A stretch of DNA of 64,000 bases, taken from assembly GCA_024236215.1 (NCBI GenBank), contig JACKKX010000001.1, positions 62,001-126,000 on the forward strand. The letters are read 5' to 3'. Below, one piece after another: positions 50,791-61,598 of the stretch (the stretch's first letter is position 1; each line of letters starts with the position of its first letter). This stretch comes from Novosphingobium sp. (GTDB taxonomy: Bacteria > Pseudomonadota > Alphaproteobacteria > Sphingomonadales > Sphingomonadaceae). The translations under genes and the position numbers were made by a program. Under the pieces are notes generated by a model, which saw only the letters and a list, made by a program, of their open reading frames with translations, did no database searches and was not told the DNA's origin.

Positions 50791-52212
50791 ATGGCCGAAG
50801 GCGAACCGCGCCTGTTGATGCTGATCGATGATGAACCGGCGCAAAGTCGGCTGATCAGCGCGCTTGCCGCACGCGAAGGCTGGCGCACCCTGGTGGTGCG
50901 CGATGCCGAAACCGCGATTGCCACGCTCGGCACCCGTCAGGGCATGCAACTCAGCGCAATCGTGCTCGATCAGTGGGTTCCCGGCGACGATGCCTGCACC
51001 CTGATCGCCGAACTCAAGGCCCGCCGCCCTGCCCTGCCGATCCTGATGCTCACGGCTTCGGCCTCGCCGCTGCTCGCGGTCGAGGCGATGCGCGCCGGAG
51101 CGACCGACTATCTGGTCAAGCCGATCGCGCCCGATCGCATGCTCGAGGCGCTGCGCATGGCGACGACGCGCGGAGCTCCGCGCGACGAACTTCAACCGCT
51201 GACCGAAAAGCTGCCCGTCACGCCCGATTTCGACGCGATGATCGGCGCTGCGCCCACTTTCCGCACCGCCCTGGCGGTGGCCGCCAAGGCCGCGCGCGGC
51301 CACGGCCCGGTGCTGATCGAGGGCGAAAGCGGCACCGGCAAGGAAATGCTGGTCCGCGCGATCCAGGCCGCCAGCCCGCGCGCCAAGGCGCCGTTCCGGC
51401 TGGTCAATATCGGCGGAATTCCCGCCAACTCGGTTGAGAGCGTGCTGTTCGGCCATGAAAAAGGCGCCTTTCCGGGCGCCTTTGACCGGCATGTCGGGGC
51501 GATGCAGCATTGCGATGGCGGAACGCTGGCGCTCGATGAGGTCGATCGGCTGCCAATGGCGGTGCAGGAGCGGCTGCTCGAGGCGATCCAGCGCAGCGAC
51601 GTCCGTCCGATCGGTGCGCGCCATTCGTTCCGGATCGACCTTCGCATCATCGCCGCGAGCAATCTGCCGCTCAAGGACATGGTGGCGGAAGGACATTTCC
51701 TGCCCGAATTGCAGCAGGCTCTGGCCGGTACAACCGTCGTTCTCCCGCCGCTACGCGGACGCGCCGGTGATATTCCTGCCTTGTCGCGTCACTTTCTCGC
51801 CCGGATCGGCGAGCAGCCGGGTCTCCGGCAGCTCGGGATCACCGACGGTGCGCTGGCACTGCTCGCTGCCTACGACTGGCCGGGCAATGTCCGCCAGCTC
51901 CAGGCTGCGCTGTTCCGCGCCGCGGTGTTCTGTGATGGCGATGCGCTGACCGCCGACGATTTCCCGCAACTGTCCGATCTGCTGGGCGACACTGCCCAGC
52001 TCAGCGGAGGCAGCGCGCATGAAAGCGCCGGTGTGGTGCTCTATACCCCCGATGGCAACCTGCGCCCGCTTGAGGAAATCGAGGCCGATGTGATCCGCCT
52101 GGCGATCGGCCACTATCGCGGCCGGATGACCGAGGTCGCGCGGCGTCTCGGGATCGGTCGCTCAACGCTCTATCGCAAGCTCAGCGAGCTGGGGATTGGC
52201 GACGCGGCCTGA
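50791..52212 (+). CDS. NtrC-like response regulator with altered GAFTGA loop
   Basis: 473 residues: receiver domain (7-125) with D13/D14, phosphoacceptor D60, T88 and K110; AAA+ domain (about 150-385) with Walker A GESGTGKE (178-185) and Walker B TLALDE (245-250); Fis-type helix-turn-helix (445-465, RRLGIGRSTLYRKL). The sigma-54 contact loop GAFTGA reads GAFPGA at 225-230. The usual FREDLYYRL segment with the arginine finger reads FLPELQQALA (303-312). Thus ATP hydrolysis or sigma-54 contact may be lost. No sensor kinase is adjacent. ATG 50791 opens the receiver. Confidence 0.88.
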   Translation: MAEGEPRLLMLIDDEPAQSRLISALAAREGWRTLVVRDAETAIATLGTRQGMQLSAIVLDQWVPGDDACTLIAELKARRPALPILMLTASASPLLAVEAMRAGATDYLVKPIAPDRMLEALRMATTRGAPRDELQPLTEKLPVTPDFDAMIGAAPTFRTALAVAAKAARGHGPVLIEGESGTGKEMLVRAIQAASPRAKAPFRLVNIGGIPANSVESVLFGHEKGAFPGAFDRHVGAMQHCDGGTLALDEVDRLPMAVQERLLEAIQRSDVRPIGARHSFRIDLRIIAASNLPLKDMVAEGHFLPELQQALAGTTVVLPPLRGRAGDIPALSRHFLARIGEQPGLRQLGITDGALALLAAYDWPGNVRQLQAALFRAAVFCDGDALTADDFPQLSDLLGDTAQLSGGSAHESAGVVLYTPDGNLRPLEEIEADVIRLAIGHYRGRMTEVARRLGIGRSTLYRKLSELGIGDAA

Positions 52213-52270
52213 TCGCGCTAGGTGGCGCCATTCGCTTTCGTTCAGGAGTACCTCAATTGGTCCAGTGACA

Positions 52271-52282
52271 CCGCCATGGCGG
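52271..52282 (+). promoter_or_regulatory. Perfect palindrome upstream of the SDR gene
   Basis: CCGCCATGGCGG is a perfect 12-base palindrome, 67 bases before the SDR start and 59 bases after the NtrC-like stop. It could be an operator or chance in GC-rich DNA. Confidence 0.3.
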
Positions 52283-52348
52283 ACGTTTGCCTGACTGTGC
52301 GGCGCTGTGCCGCGCCTGACCGATTGACCTGATCCGAAAGGAATTTTC

Positions 52349-53128
52349 ATGCCCCGTCTCATGGGAAAGACTTGCGTCGTCACCGGCGCAGCGCGCGGAA
52401 TTGGCCGCGCCATCTGCGAGGCCTTTGTCCGCGAAGGCGCCGAAGTCATCCTGACCGACATCGACCGAACGGCTGGCGAAGCGGCCGCCACAGCGCTGGG
52501 CTGCGGATTCATGCCGCTCGACGTACGTGAAGAGGCGGACTGGGCTGCGCTCGCCCGGCATGTTCCGGTCTGCGACGTGGTGGTCAACAACGCCGGGATC
52601 ACCGGATTTGAAAGCTCACCTGGGCCGCATGACCCCGAAAATGCCAGCCTGGCCGATTGGCGTGCGGTTCATGCCACGAACCTTGATGGCACCTTCCTGG
52701 GCTGCCGCTATGCGATCGGAGCGATGAAGGCGGCTGGCAGCGGCTCGATCATCAACATTTCCTCGCGCTCGGGGCTGGTCGGTATTCCCGGTGCGGCAGC
52801 CTATGCCAGCTCGAAGGCCGCTGTGCGCAACCATACCAAGTCTGTTGCACTGTGGTGCGCGCAGCACGGTTGGAGGATTCGCTGCAATTCGCTGCATCCC
52901 GCTGCGATCCTTACCGAAATGTGGGAACCCATGCTGGGTCAGGGTCCGGACCGGGCCGAGCGCATGGCGGCCTTTGTTTCCGATACCCCGCTCAGGCGCT
53001 TCGGCACGGTCGAAGAGGTCGCGTCACTGGCGGTCATGCTCGCCTCGGACGAGGCTGCATACATCACCGGTGCCGAATTCACCATCGACGGCGGCCTTCT
53101 GGCCGGATCGGCAACCAGCCCGGGATAA
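52349..53128 (+). CDS. Short-chain dehydrogenase/reductase
   Basis: 259 residues, classical [12 protein letters not shown] binds the cofactor, NNAG is present, and the catalytic Ser (ISSRSG) and Tyr-x3-Lys (YASSK) are intact. D42 in LTDIDR suggests NAD rather than NADP. The C-terminal [11 protein letters not shown] is typical. Substrate unknown; cyclopentanol- or hydroxysteroid-dehydrogenase-like members look similar. AAAGGA precedes the ATG. Confidence 0.92.
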   Translation: MPRLMGKTCVVTGAARGIGRAICEAFVREGAEVILTDIDRTAGEAAATALGCGFMPLDVREEADWAALARHVPVCDVVVNNAGITGFESSPGPHDPENASLADWRAVHATNLDGTFLGCRYAIGAMKAAGSGSIINISSRSGLVGIPGAAAYASSKAAVRNHTKSVALWCAQHGWRIRCNSLHPAAILTEMWEPMLGQGPDRAERMAAFVSDTPLRRFGTVEEVASLAVMLASDEAAYITGAEFTIDGGLLAGSATSPG

Positions 53129-53196
53129 TCCGGTTCTCCCCTCTTCCCTTTGGCGAGGCTTGTGCCAAGCTGCGCCATCGAGAGGGGAATGCGGCG

Positions 53197-56022
53197 ATGA
53201 TCCTGTGGGCGGCAATCGTGGGGGCGCTGATCGGGCTTGGCACCGGTGAGGTTTTCGGCCTGGTGTTCGGAGGCATTGTCGGCGCGGGCATGGGCGTGTG
53301 GCTGCGCACGATCATGGAGAGCGAGGTCCGGCGCGAGGTCGAAAGGCAGATCGCAAGCCGCGAGCCTGCGCAGCCCGCTGCGGCGTCGGCAGAACCGCAT
53401 TTCGAGCCGCCCGCCGCGGCGCCTGCCGCAGCGGCGCCCGCCGCTCCGCCCAAACGGACCGAGCCGGAACCCAAGCCTCAAGCTGCCGCTCCCAAGCGGC
53501 CAGAGCCCGCACTGGCCCAGAGCTGGCCCGAGCAGGCCGTGCGGAGCGAACCCGTGGTCCCCTCTGGCGGCAGCGATTTCCAACCGGCCACCGAACTGGC
53601 CGATCGCATCCGTGACTGGTTCCTGGGCGGAAACACCATCGTGCGGGTCGGGCTGGTGATCCTGTTCGTGGGGCTGGTGTTCCTCGCCCGGCTGGTGGCC
53701 CAGGCCGGGCTGTTCCCGATCGAGGCGCGGCTGGCGACGATCGCGCTGGCCGGGGCCGGATTGCTTGGATTTGGCTTCAACCGCCGGATCAAGAAGCCCG
53801 ATTTCGCGCTGCACCTGCAAGGCGCGGGGGTGGCGGTGATGTACCTGACGGTCTTTGCAGCAGCCAAGGTCTACGACGTGCTGCCACCGGCGGCGGCCTT
53901 TGGCTTCATGGTGGTGATCGCCGCGCTGGGGGCAGCGCTGGCAGTGATGCAGAACTCGCTGGTGATGGCCTTGGCTTCGTTCCTGGGCGGTTTTGCCGTG
54001 CCGGTGCTGCTGGGTGGCAAGGCCGAAACGCCCACCGGACTTTTCACCTATCTGACCGTGCTCAACCTGGCGATTCTGGGCATCGCCTGGAAGAAGAGCT
54101 GGCGCGCGCTCAACCTTCTGGGCTTTTTCGCCACTTTCGCGCTCGCTTCGCTGTGGGGATTCTCATCCTACGAGGATCGGCACCTGATGATCTGCCAGCT
54201 GTTTCTGGCGATCAGCGTGGCGATCTATCTCGCTACGGCGGTGCTCTATGCGCACAATACCAAGGGGCCGTTCGGCAACGTCGCGGATTCGACCCTGCTG
54301 TTCGGCACCGCACTGACCGGGTTCGGGATGGAAACCGCGCTGGTGCGCCACATCCCCTATGGCAGCGCCTTTGCCGCGCTGGGATTTGGCGCGCTCTACC
54401 TCGCGGTCACCGCGATCGCGATGCGCCGGACCAAGGAGGAAATGCGGCTGGTCAACGAATCGATGCTGGCGATCGGGGTCGGTTTCGTCACCCTGGCCGT
54501 GCCTCTGGCGCTCGATGCGCGCTGGACCTCGGGCGCCTGGGCGCTTGAAGGGCTGGGCGCGTTCTGGGTTGGCGCGCGGCAAGCGCGCTGGATGCCGCGC
54601 GCCTTCGGCTTGCTGCTTCAGGCGATCGCCGGCGTAGTCGCACTGGGGACGCTCGATACCAATGTTTCGGCGATACCCCTTGGGAACAACGGCTTCATCA
54701 CCCCGCTGCTGGTCGCCCTGCCGATGGTGCTGACCGCCTGGCTGCTGCGCAAGGAATTGCCGCATTCGGGATCGAACTGGGCCAAGGGCTGGGTCCGCGC
54801 CGAGCCCGGGTTTGAAAAACCGTGGTACATGGGCGGGTTCCTGTTCGCCGCGATTGCGGTGGTGCAGGAAGCCAGCCGCCGTCTGCCCGCGCTGGGAAGC
54901 GATGACTATCCCCGCGCGGTCCTGTCCGATCACGGCCAGCTGTTCGCGATCGTGCTGGCGCTGCTCGGGCTGATGGCCTTGTCAGACTGGTTCGGGCGCA
55001 AGCGGCAGTGGGAGGCTGCCAGTCTGCCCGGCCTGCTCAGTCTGCCGCTGCTATGGTTCGCCTTTCCGGGCTCGGTCGCAATGGACCGCTATGGGCTTTA
55101 CCTGCCCGATCTTGCAGTCTGGGCGGCCGCCCTCGCGCTGCACCTGTGGCTGCTGCGCCGCCGCGATGCCGACGATGCCCATGACGGGCACCTGCTGCGC
55201 GGCGCCAACCACGCGGGAACGGTTTGGCTGGGCACCGCCATGCTCGCCAACGCCCTGTGGCTGGGGGTCGATCGCGGAAACCTGTGGGATACTTCGTGGG
55301 CCGGCGTAGTATTTCTGATCAGCGCAACGGCGGTACTGGCCCTGCTGACCCGCTGGGCAGGAAGCGCCGCTCCGCGAAAGGATCTGGCCGGGCTGGGCTG
55401 GCCGCTCGATCCCCATGCGCGGGTCTATTGGTGGGGCGCGGCCCTGCCGCTGGCGCTGCTGACCTTCGGGGGCGCATTCCTGACCGCGGTGATCGCCGAA
55501 GGGATCACCGATCCGCTGCCCTATATCCCGCTGGTCAACCCGGTCGATCTGGCAATCGGGCTGGCACTGGTGGCGCTGGCGCTATGGCGCAGGATGCTGG
55601 GCAGCGCGGCGCCGGTTCCCAGTGGGGCCGAACCGATCGCGGGCGGGCTTGGCCGGGCGCTGGGGGGAATTCTGGCCTTCGTGTGGATCAACACGATCTG
55701 GCTGCGCACCGCGCACCACTTCCTGGGCGTGGGCTGGAGCCAATTCGAGCTGGCGCAAAGCCCGACCGTGCAGACCGGCCTGACCATCCTGTGGACGCTT
55801 ATCGCAACCGCTCTGATGCTGTTTGCCCACCGCCGCGCGATCCGCCTTGCCTGGCTGACCGGGGCGGTGCTGCTGGGCGTGGTGGTGGCCAAGCTGCTGC
55901 TGATCGACATGGCCCAGGCCGAAGGTTGGGCGCGGATCGTCGCCTTCATCGGGGTTGGCGTGATGATGCTGGCGATCGGCTATTTCGTGCCGCTGCCGCC
56001 GCGCAAGGAGGACAAGGCATGA
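53197..56022 (+). CDS. DUF2339 polytopic membrane protein
   Basis: 941 residues. An N-terminal glycine-rich transmembrane segment ([20 protein letters not shown]) is followed by a Pro/Ala/Glu-rich linker (65-135) and then about 20 or more transmembrane helices. [21 protein letters not shown] is the family signature. Function unknown. AGAGGGGA precedes the ATG at 53197; upstream in-frame sequence overlaps the SDR gene and is rejected. Its stop overlaps the DUF3999 start (ATGA). Confidence 0.9.
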   Translation: MILWAAIVGALIGLGTGEVFGLVFGGIVGAGMGVWLRTIMESEVRREVERQIASREPAQPAAASAEPHFEPPAAAPAAAAPAAPPKRTEPEPKPQAAAPKRPEPALAQSWPEQAVRSEPVVPSGGSDFQPATELADRIRDWFLGGNTIVRVGLVILFVGLVFLARLVAQAGLFPIEARLATIALAGAGLLGFGFNRRIKKPDFALHLQGAGVAVMYLTVFAAAKVYDVLPPAAAFGFMVVIAALGAALAVMQNSLVMALASFLGGFAVPVLLGGKAETPTGLFTYLTVLNLAILGIAWKKSWRALNLLGFFATFALASLWGFSSYEDRHLMICQLFLAISVAIYLATAVLYAHNTKGPFGNVADSTLLFGTALTGFGMETALVRHIPYGSAFAALGFGALYLAVTAIAMRRTKEEMRLVNESMLAIGVGFVTLAVPLALDARWTSGAWALEGLGAFWVGARQARWMPRAFGLLLQAIAGVVALGTLDTNVSAIPLGNNGFITPLLVALPMVLTAWLLRKELPHSGSNWAKGWVRAEPGFEKPWYMGGFLFAAIAVVQEASRRLPALGSDDYPRAVLSDHGQLFAIVLALLGLMALSDWFGRKRQWEAASLPGLLSLPLLWFAFPGSVAMDRYGLYLPDLAVWAAALALHLWLLRRRDADDAHDGHLLRGANHAGTVWLGTAMLANALWLGVDRGNLWDTSWAGVVFLISATAVLALLTRWAGSAAPRKDLAGLGWPLDPHARVYWWGAALPLALLTFGGAFLTAVIAEGITDPLPYIPLVNPVDLAIGLALVALALWRRMLGSAAPVPSGAEPIAGGLGRALGGILAFVWINTIWLRTAHHFLGVGWSQFELAQSPTVQTGLTILWTLIATALMLFAHRRAIRLAWLTGAVLLGVVVAKLLLIDMAQAEGWARIVAFIGVGVMMLAIGYFVPLPPRKEDKA

Positions 56023-57365
56023 ATCGGCTGCGAACCATCGCGCTTGCAGCGCTGGCCCTGCTGACCGCCTGCGACAAGGCGCCCGAAGCGCCGCCCACCG
56101 CGCCCGAGGGTTTCAAGACGCGCCTGGCGGTTGAACCGGCTGCAGGTGGCGGGGCGCAGCGGCTGTTGCTTCCGGCGCAGGCGCTGATTGCTGTCGAACG
56201 CGCCGATCTGGGCGACCTGCGCCTGTTCGATGGGCGCGGCAAGCCGGTACCGCTGGCGCGCGACGGCGCGGCCGTGGCCAAGCACGGGGAGGTTACGCTT
56301 CCGGCTGTCCCGCTGCTCGGAGATGGTACCGCCCAGCCCGCGCCGACCACTATCCGCATCGATAATCCCGCGCTCGGTCAGGTAGAAGTCAGCGGCGGCG
56401 ATGCGGTGACGATCGGACAGTCCGGCGTTTTGTTCGATACCCACTCAATCGACCAGCCCGCCGTTTCGCTGACGCTCGATGCCGATCTGCCCTTGCAACG
56501 GCCGGTCACGATAACGCTGGAAACCAGCAGCGATCTCAAGACCTGGCAGCCCCTTGCCGAAAAGGTCTTGCTGCGCGCGGGACAGGGCGGCGCGTTGCTC
56601 GGCCCCGCGGAAATCGCGCTGGGCGGCGCCAGTTTGAAGGATCGCTATCTCAAGGCCAGCTGGAGCGATGCGGCAGGGGTGGAGCTGCGCGCCGCAACCG
56701 TCACCACGGCCAGTTCCGCCCCGCCCCCACGGATCGCGGTTGCGGCCAGTGGGTTGGCACTGGAAGATGCGCACCGCCTGCGCTTTTCCGTGCCGTTCGG
56801 AGCGCCGCTGGCCGCGCTGCGCCTGATCGAGAGCGGACCCGACGGGGTTGTTCCCCTGCGGCTCTATGGGCGCAATCATCCCGAAGAGACCTGGACCCTG
56901 CTGGGCGCCGGGATTGCCCGGCCGGGCGACAAGGGCAGCACGATCGATCTCGGCGCGGCGAGCTGGCGCGATTACCGGATCGAGGCTGACGCGCGCAGCG
57001 CGGGCTTCGCAGCAGCACCCCGGCTCGAACTCCTGCTCGAACCGGTCGAGCTGATCGCGGCGTTCAACGATGCCCCGCCTTATGTGCTGGCCGTGGGTTC
57101 CGGCAGCGCGGTGCCCGCCTGGTTTGCCGCCGACGAACTGATTGGCAACCACGAAGGCATGGCAGCCGCGCTTCCGCTTGCCAGGGTCGACGTCTCGGGC
57201 GCCTCGCCCCCGGAAATCGCCGTCGCCCCGCCCGGCGAAGGCCCATTAGATACCCGCAAGCTGGTACTGTGGGGGGCATTGGTGCTGGGCACGGCAATTC
57301 TCGCGCTCGCGGCGATCCGGCTGATGAAAGCCAACGCGCCGGGCGCGGATCAGCCGGGAAGTTGA
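56019..57365 (+). CDS. DUF3999 lipoprotein-like membrane protein
   Basis: 448 residues. The N-terminus has a lipobox LLTAC (Cys about residue 18). A long beta-rich periplasmic region follows, and a C-terminal transmembrane helix (KLVLWGALVLGTAILALAAI) ends the protein. DUF3999 genes are commonly next to DUF2339 genes; the pair probably forms an envelope complex of unknown role. It overlaps the convergent folP by 16 bases. Confidence 0.88.
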   Translation: MNRLRTIALAALALLTACDKAPEAPPTAPEGFKTRLAVEPAAGGGAQRLLLPAQALIAVERADLGDLRLFDGRGKPVPLARDGAAVAKHGEVTLPAVPLLGDGTAQPAPTTIRIDNPALGQVEVSGGDAVTIGQSGVLFDTHSIDQPAVSLTLDADLPLQRPVTITLETSSDLKTWQPLAEKVLLRAGQGGALLGPAEIALGGASLKDRYLKASWSDAAGVELRAATVTTASSAPPPRIAVAASGLALEDAHRLRFSVPFGAPLAALRLIESGPDGVVPLRLYGRNHPEETWTLLGAGIARPGDKGSTIDLGAASWRDYRIEADARSAGFAAAPRLELLLEPVELIAAFNDAPPYVLAVGSGSAVPAWFAADELIGNHEGMAAALPLARVDVSGASPPEIAVAPPGEGPLDTRKLVLWGALVLGTAILALAAIRLMKANAPGADQPGS

Positions 57366-58450
57366 GAAAAATCGGTCAGCGCGGCATCGCGCAGACCGCG
57401 CCAAACATCGCGGGCCTGCACGGTTTCGGGTACATCGTGGACCCGCAGCAATTGCACCCCGGCGTCCATCCCCTTGACCGCCAGCGCCAGGCTGCCACCC
57501 AGCCGCTTGTGCGCGGGCGCCTCGTTGCTGAGCGCGCCCACCATCCGCTTGCGGCTGGCCCCCAGCAGCAGCGGCTGGCCCAGGGCATGGAACAGTGGCA
57601 GCGCGTTGAGCAGGGCAAGGTTCTCCGCCAGGGTCTTGCCGAAGCCGATGCCTGGATCGAGCACGATCTTCTCACGCGCGATCCCCGCACCCAGCGCTGC
57701 ATCGCGCCGCGCGGCCAGCCAGTCGAACACGTCGAGCACGACATCGCCGTACTGGGCATCGCCATGCAGATCCTCGCCCTCGCCCGGCGCCTGCATCAGC
57801 ACAACCGGGGCGCCGCTGGCGGCGGCGAATTCAAGGCTGCGCGGATCGTGGCGCAGGGCGGAAACATCGTTGATGACCTGCGCTCCTGCCTTGAGCGCGG
57901 CCTCCATCACCCCCGGACGGCGCGTGTCGATCGAGATCGCCGCGCCCGAGGCAGCAAGCCGCTCGACCGCCGGGATCACCCGTTTGAGCTCATCGCCTTC
58001 CCACACTGCAGCAGCGCCGGGCCGGGTGCTTTCCCCGCCCACATCGATGATCGCCGCCCCGCCTTCCAGCATCGCGGCGGCATGGGCATGGGCCACCTCG
58101 GGATCGTCCATGAACTGGCCGCCGTCAGAGAAACTGTCGGGCGTGACGTTGAGGATTCCCATCACCTGCGGCTGATCGAGCCGAAGGGTGCGCGCACCGC
58201 ACTGCAAGGGCGGATGGGCTCGCTGAAGGTTTTCAAATTGCTCGCGCACCGCGGCGGGAAGATCCGCCAGAGCTTCGCGCAGCTGGGGTAGCGAAAAGCG
58301 CCGACGCGCGGCAATCTGCCCCCCTTCGCGCTCGATCAGCGCGAAGCGGCTGGCAAAGACCATTCCCCCGGCGAGGCGCAGCGCCTCGCCCTCCTCGCTT
58401 TGCGGACTGTCGCACAGCGCGGTTGGGCGCAGATAGAACGTAGAAGGCAA
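57350..58450 (-). CDS. folP: Dihydropteroate synthase with N-terminal extension
   Basis: 366 residues from TTG 58450. Joins p-aminobenzoate to hydroxymethyl-dihydropterin diphosphate in folate synthesis; the target of sulfonamides. The TIM-barrel motifs NVTPDSFSDGG, DVGGESTRPGA, SIDTRRP, INDVSALRHD, LDPGIGFGKT and LLGASRKRM are complete. About 90 extra N-terminal residues precede the core, as seen in several alphaproteobacteria. GAGGA lies six bases before the TTG, inside the ccrM end, so the TTG is likely real. Two bases separate it from ccrM. Confidence 0.94.
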   Translation of the reverse strand: MPSTFYLRPTALCDSPQSEEGEALRLAGGMVFASRFALIEREGGQIAARRRFSLPQLREALADLPAAVREQFENLQRAHPPLQCGARTLRLDQPQVMGILNVTPDSFSDGGQFMDDPEVAHAHAAAMLEGGAAIIDVGGESTRPGAAAVWEGDELKRVIPAVERLAASGAAISIDTRRPGVMEAALKAGAQVINDVSALRHDPRSLEFAAASGAPVVLMQAPGEGEDLHGDAQYGDVVLDVFDWLAARRDAALGAGIAREKIVLDPGIGFGKTLAENLALLNALPLFHALGQPLLLGASRKRMVGALSNEAPAHKRLGGSLALAVKGMDAGVQLLRVHDVPETVQARDVWRGLRDAALTDFSQLPG

Positions 58451-58452
58451 GA

Positions 58453-59610
<1,158 letters not shown>

Positions 59611-59619
59611 TTATCCACA
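59611..59619 (+). promoter_or_regulatory. Perfect DnaA box upstream of ccrM
   Basis: TTATCCACA matches the DnaA box consensus exactly, 25 bases before the ccrM start. In Caulobacter DnaA, CtrA and CcrM belong to one cell-cycle circuit, so DnaA could act here directly. It is the only clear box in the region. Confidence 0.6.
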
Positions 59620-59681
59620 GGGTGAGTCCTCAACAAGTCCGCGTCAAGCGCAAACTCCGCGAGAATCCTAGGGATTCGTGG

Positions 59682-59696
59682 TTAAGGAAGGGTCAA
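59682..59696 (+). promoter_or_regulatory. CtrA-like site upstream of ccrM
   Basis: TTAA-GGAAGGG-TCAA differs by one base from the CtrA full-site consensus TTAA-N7-TTAA. Caulobacter ccrM is activated by CtrA. The site is 96 bases before the ccrM start, inside the GANTC cluster. Confidence 0.45.
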
Positions 59697-59800
59697 CACG
59701 GGCGGAACGAAACGAGTCCCCCACAGCATGTGGAGTCTCGCCACCAACCGAGGACTCAACATCTGGTGGTGTGGCCGGGAGGACTCGGCGCGCGACTTTT

Positions 59801-60418
59801 TCAGTCGAACAGCGTCAGTTGCGCCACCGGCTTGAAGCTCTTGCGGTGCAGCGGGCTTGGTCCGTGGCAGCGCAGCGCCTCCTGGTGCTCGGCGGTGGGG
59901 TAGCCCATGTTGCGATCCCAGCCGTAGTGCGGGTGCGCCAGCGCGGCCTCGCGCATCAGCCGGTCACGGTGCTCCTTGGCGAGGATCGAGGCGGCGGAAA
60001 TGCACGGCACCAATCCGTCCCCACTAACGATCGCGCGGGCCTGCCAGCGCCATTGCGGCACCCGCCCGGCTGGGGTCTTGTTGCCGTCGATCAGCACCTC
60101 GTCAGGTTCCATTCCCAGTGCCTCGACCAGCGCAGAAACCGCTCGGGTCATCGCCAGCATGGTCGCGGCGAAGATATTGATCCGGTCGATCTCCTCGGGA
60201 TCGGCCACACCGAGCGTCCAGTGACAGCTTTGCCGGATCAGCGGTTCGAGCTGGGCACGGCGTTTGGCGGACAGCTTCTTGGAATCGTCCAATCCCTCCG
60301 GCGCCCCCGCCCCCAGCACACAGGCCGCCGCCACCACCGGCCCGGCCAGCGGCCCCCGGCCAGCCTCGTCGACCCCGATGACCAGGCCGTTTGCCGCAAT
60401 GAAAGTGGACCCCACCAT
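59801..60418 (-). CDS. rnhB: Ribonuclease HII
   Basis: 205 residues from ATG 60418. Removes ribonucleotides from DNA and RNA primers. The catalytic set begins with GVDEAGRGPLAGPV; DDSKKLSAKRR, ISAASILAKEHRD and HYGWDRNMGYPT are conserved. A longer in-frame version adds 23 residues without family similarity. It lies upstream of ccrM on the same strand, separated by the GANTC-rich region. Confidence 0.96.
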   Translation of the reverse strand: MVGSTFIAANGLVIGVDEAGRGPLAGPVVAAACVLGAGAPEGLDDSKKLSAKRRAQLEPLIRQSCHWTLGVADPEEIDRINIFAATMLAMTRAVSALVEALGMEPDEVLIDGNKTPAGRVPQWRWQARAIVSGDGLVPCISAASILAKEHRDRLMREAALAHPHYGWDRNMGYPTAEHQEALRCHGPSPLHRKSFKPVAQLTLFD

Positions 60419-60519
60419 GGCCCTGCATTGGCCGGATCGGGCCAGCGGGCAAGGCGGCGCGCCGCGCTTTCCACCTTTCAATTGCATGACGCCTTGCCCT
60501 GCCCTATCGGCGCGCGCCT

Positions 60520-61035
60520 ATGGCCCTGGCTACGCTGATCCCGCTCGACAATGTCGATCCCGCACTGGTCGAGGCGCTGCTCGATCGCGCCTTCGAGCCG
60601 GAGCGGCGGACCCGCACCGCCTACAAGGTGCGCGAGGGCGTGGATTGGCTTCCCGCACTAAGCTTTGCCGCGATCGACGAGCATGACCATCTTGTCGGCA
60701 CGATCCAGTGCTGGCCGGTGGCGCTGACCGATGCAGAGGGCAAGGCCCACCCGATGGTCATGGTCGGCCCGGTGGCGGTGCTGCCAGAAAATCAGGGCGC
60801 GGGATATGGGAAGGCGCTGATGACCGCGAGCCTCGCCGCGCTCAGCCCGCTCGCGCCGCTGCCGCAGGTGATGATCGGCGATCCCGAATACTATGGCAGG
60901 TTCTGGGGCTTCAGCAACGCCCACACCTGCGGCTGGAGCCTGCCCGGCCCGTTTGAGCAGCGCCGCCTGCTGGCGCGCTGCGACAATCCTGCCGTTCTGC
61001 CGCGCGAAGGCATGCTGGGGCCTTGGCGGGGCTAG
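60520..61035 (+). CDS. GNAT family N-acetyltransferase
   Basis: 171 residues. The acetyl-CoA binding motif is VLPENQGAGYGKALM (about 89-103), preceded by MVMVGPVAV. The C-terminal YYGRFWGFSNAHT is common in YhbS-like GNATs. Substrate unknown. It is divergent from rnhB, with 101 bases between starts, and starts a plus-strand series running to the end of the window. Confidence 0.9.
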   Translation: MALATLIPLDNVDPALVEALLDRAFEPERRTRTAYKVREGVDWLPALSFAAIDEHDHLVGTIQCWPVALTDAEGKAHPMVMVGPVAVLPENQGAGYGKALMTASLAALSPLAPLPQVMIGDPEYYGRFWGFSNAHTCGWSLPGPFEQRRLLARCDNPAVLPREGMLGPWRG

Positions 61036-61058
61036 AGCGATCTGGCATCGCAGGGCCA

Positions 61059-61598
61059 ATGCCCTACGAACCGTCACCAGACCTTGCCGGGCTGAGCCTG
61101 ACCGAGATTGCCGCGCTAAGTGCCGCGCGCAAGCTGCCGCCGGTCGAGGACTGGCACCCCAAGGTCAGCGGCGACAGTTGGATGACGATCAAGGCCGATG
61201 GCCGCTGGTTTCACGATGGCGGCGAGATCAGGCGCCCGGCGATGGTGCGGGCCTTTGCCAGCCTGCTGCGGCGCGAGGACGATGGATCGTACTGGCTGGT
61301 TACGCCGCACGAAAGGCAGGTGATCGTGGTCGAGGACGCGGCCTTCATTGCCACCGATGTCGTCCGGCGGGACAATGCGCTGGCCTTTCGCCTCAACACC
61401 GATGAGATCGTGCTGGCCGGGCCGGACCATCGGCTGATGGCGCGCGGCGAGGCCGAAACGCCCGCGCTCTACCTTGCAGTGCGCCGTGGCTGCGAGGCCC
61501 GGCTCAACCGCAGCACCTGGCTGCAACTGGTCGATCTGGCGGACGACGATCTGACGGTGACCAGCCTCGGCGAATATTTTGCACTGGTGCCGGCATGA
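61059..61598 (+). CDS. DUF1285 family protein
   Basis: 179 residues from ATG 61059. The segment WMTIKADGRWFHDGGEIRRPAMVRAFASLL is the DUF1285 signature. Soluble, function unknown. CAGGG lies upstream. Its stop overlaps the Nudix start as ATGA, a pairing common in alphaproteobacteria. Confidence 0.9.
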   Translation: MPYEPSPDLAGLSLTEIAALSAARKLPPVEDWHPKVSGDSWMTIKADGRWFHDGGEIRRPAMVRAFASLLRREDDGSYWLVTPHERQVIVVEDAAFIATDVVRRDNALAFRLNTDEIVLAGPDHRLMARGEAETPALYLAVRRGCEARLNRSTWLQLVDLADDDLTVTSLGEYFALVPA

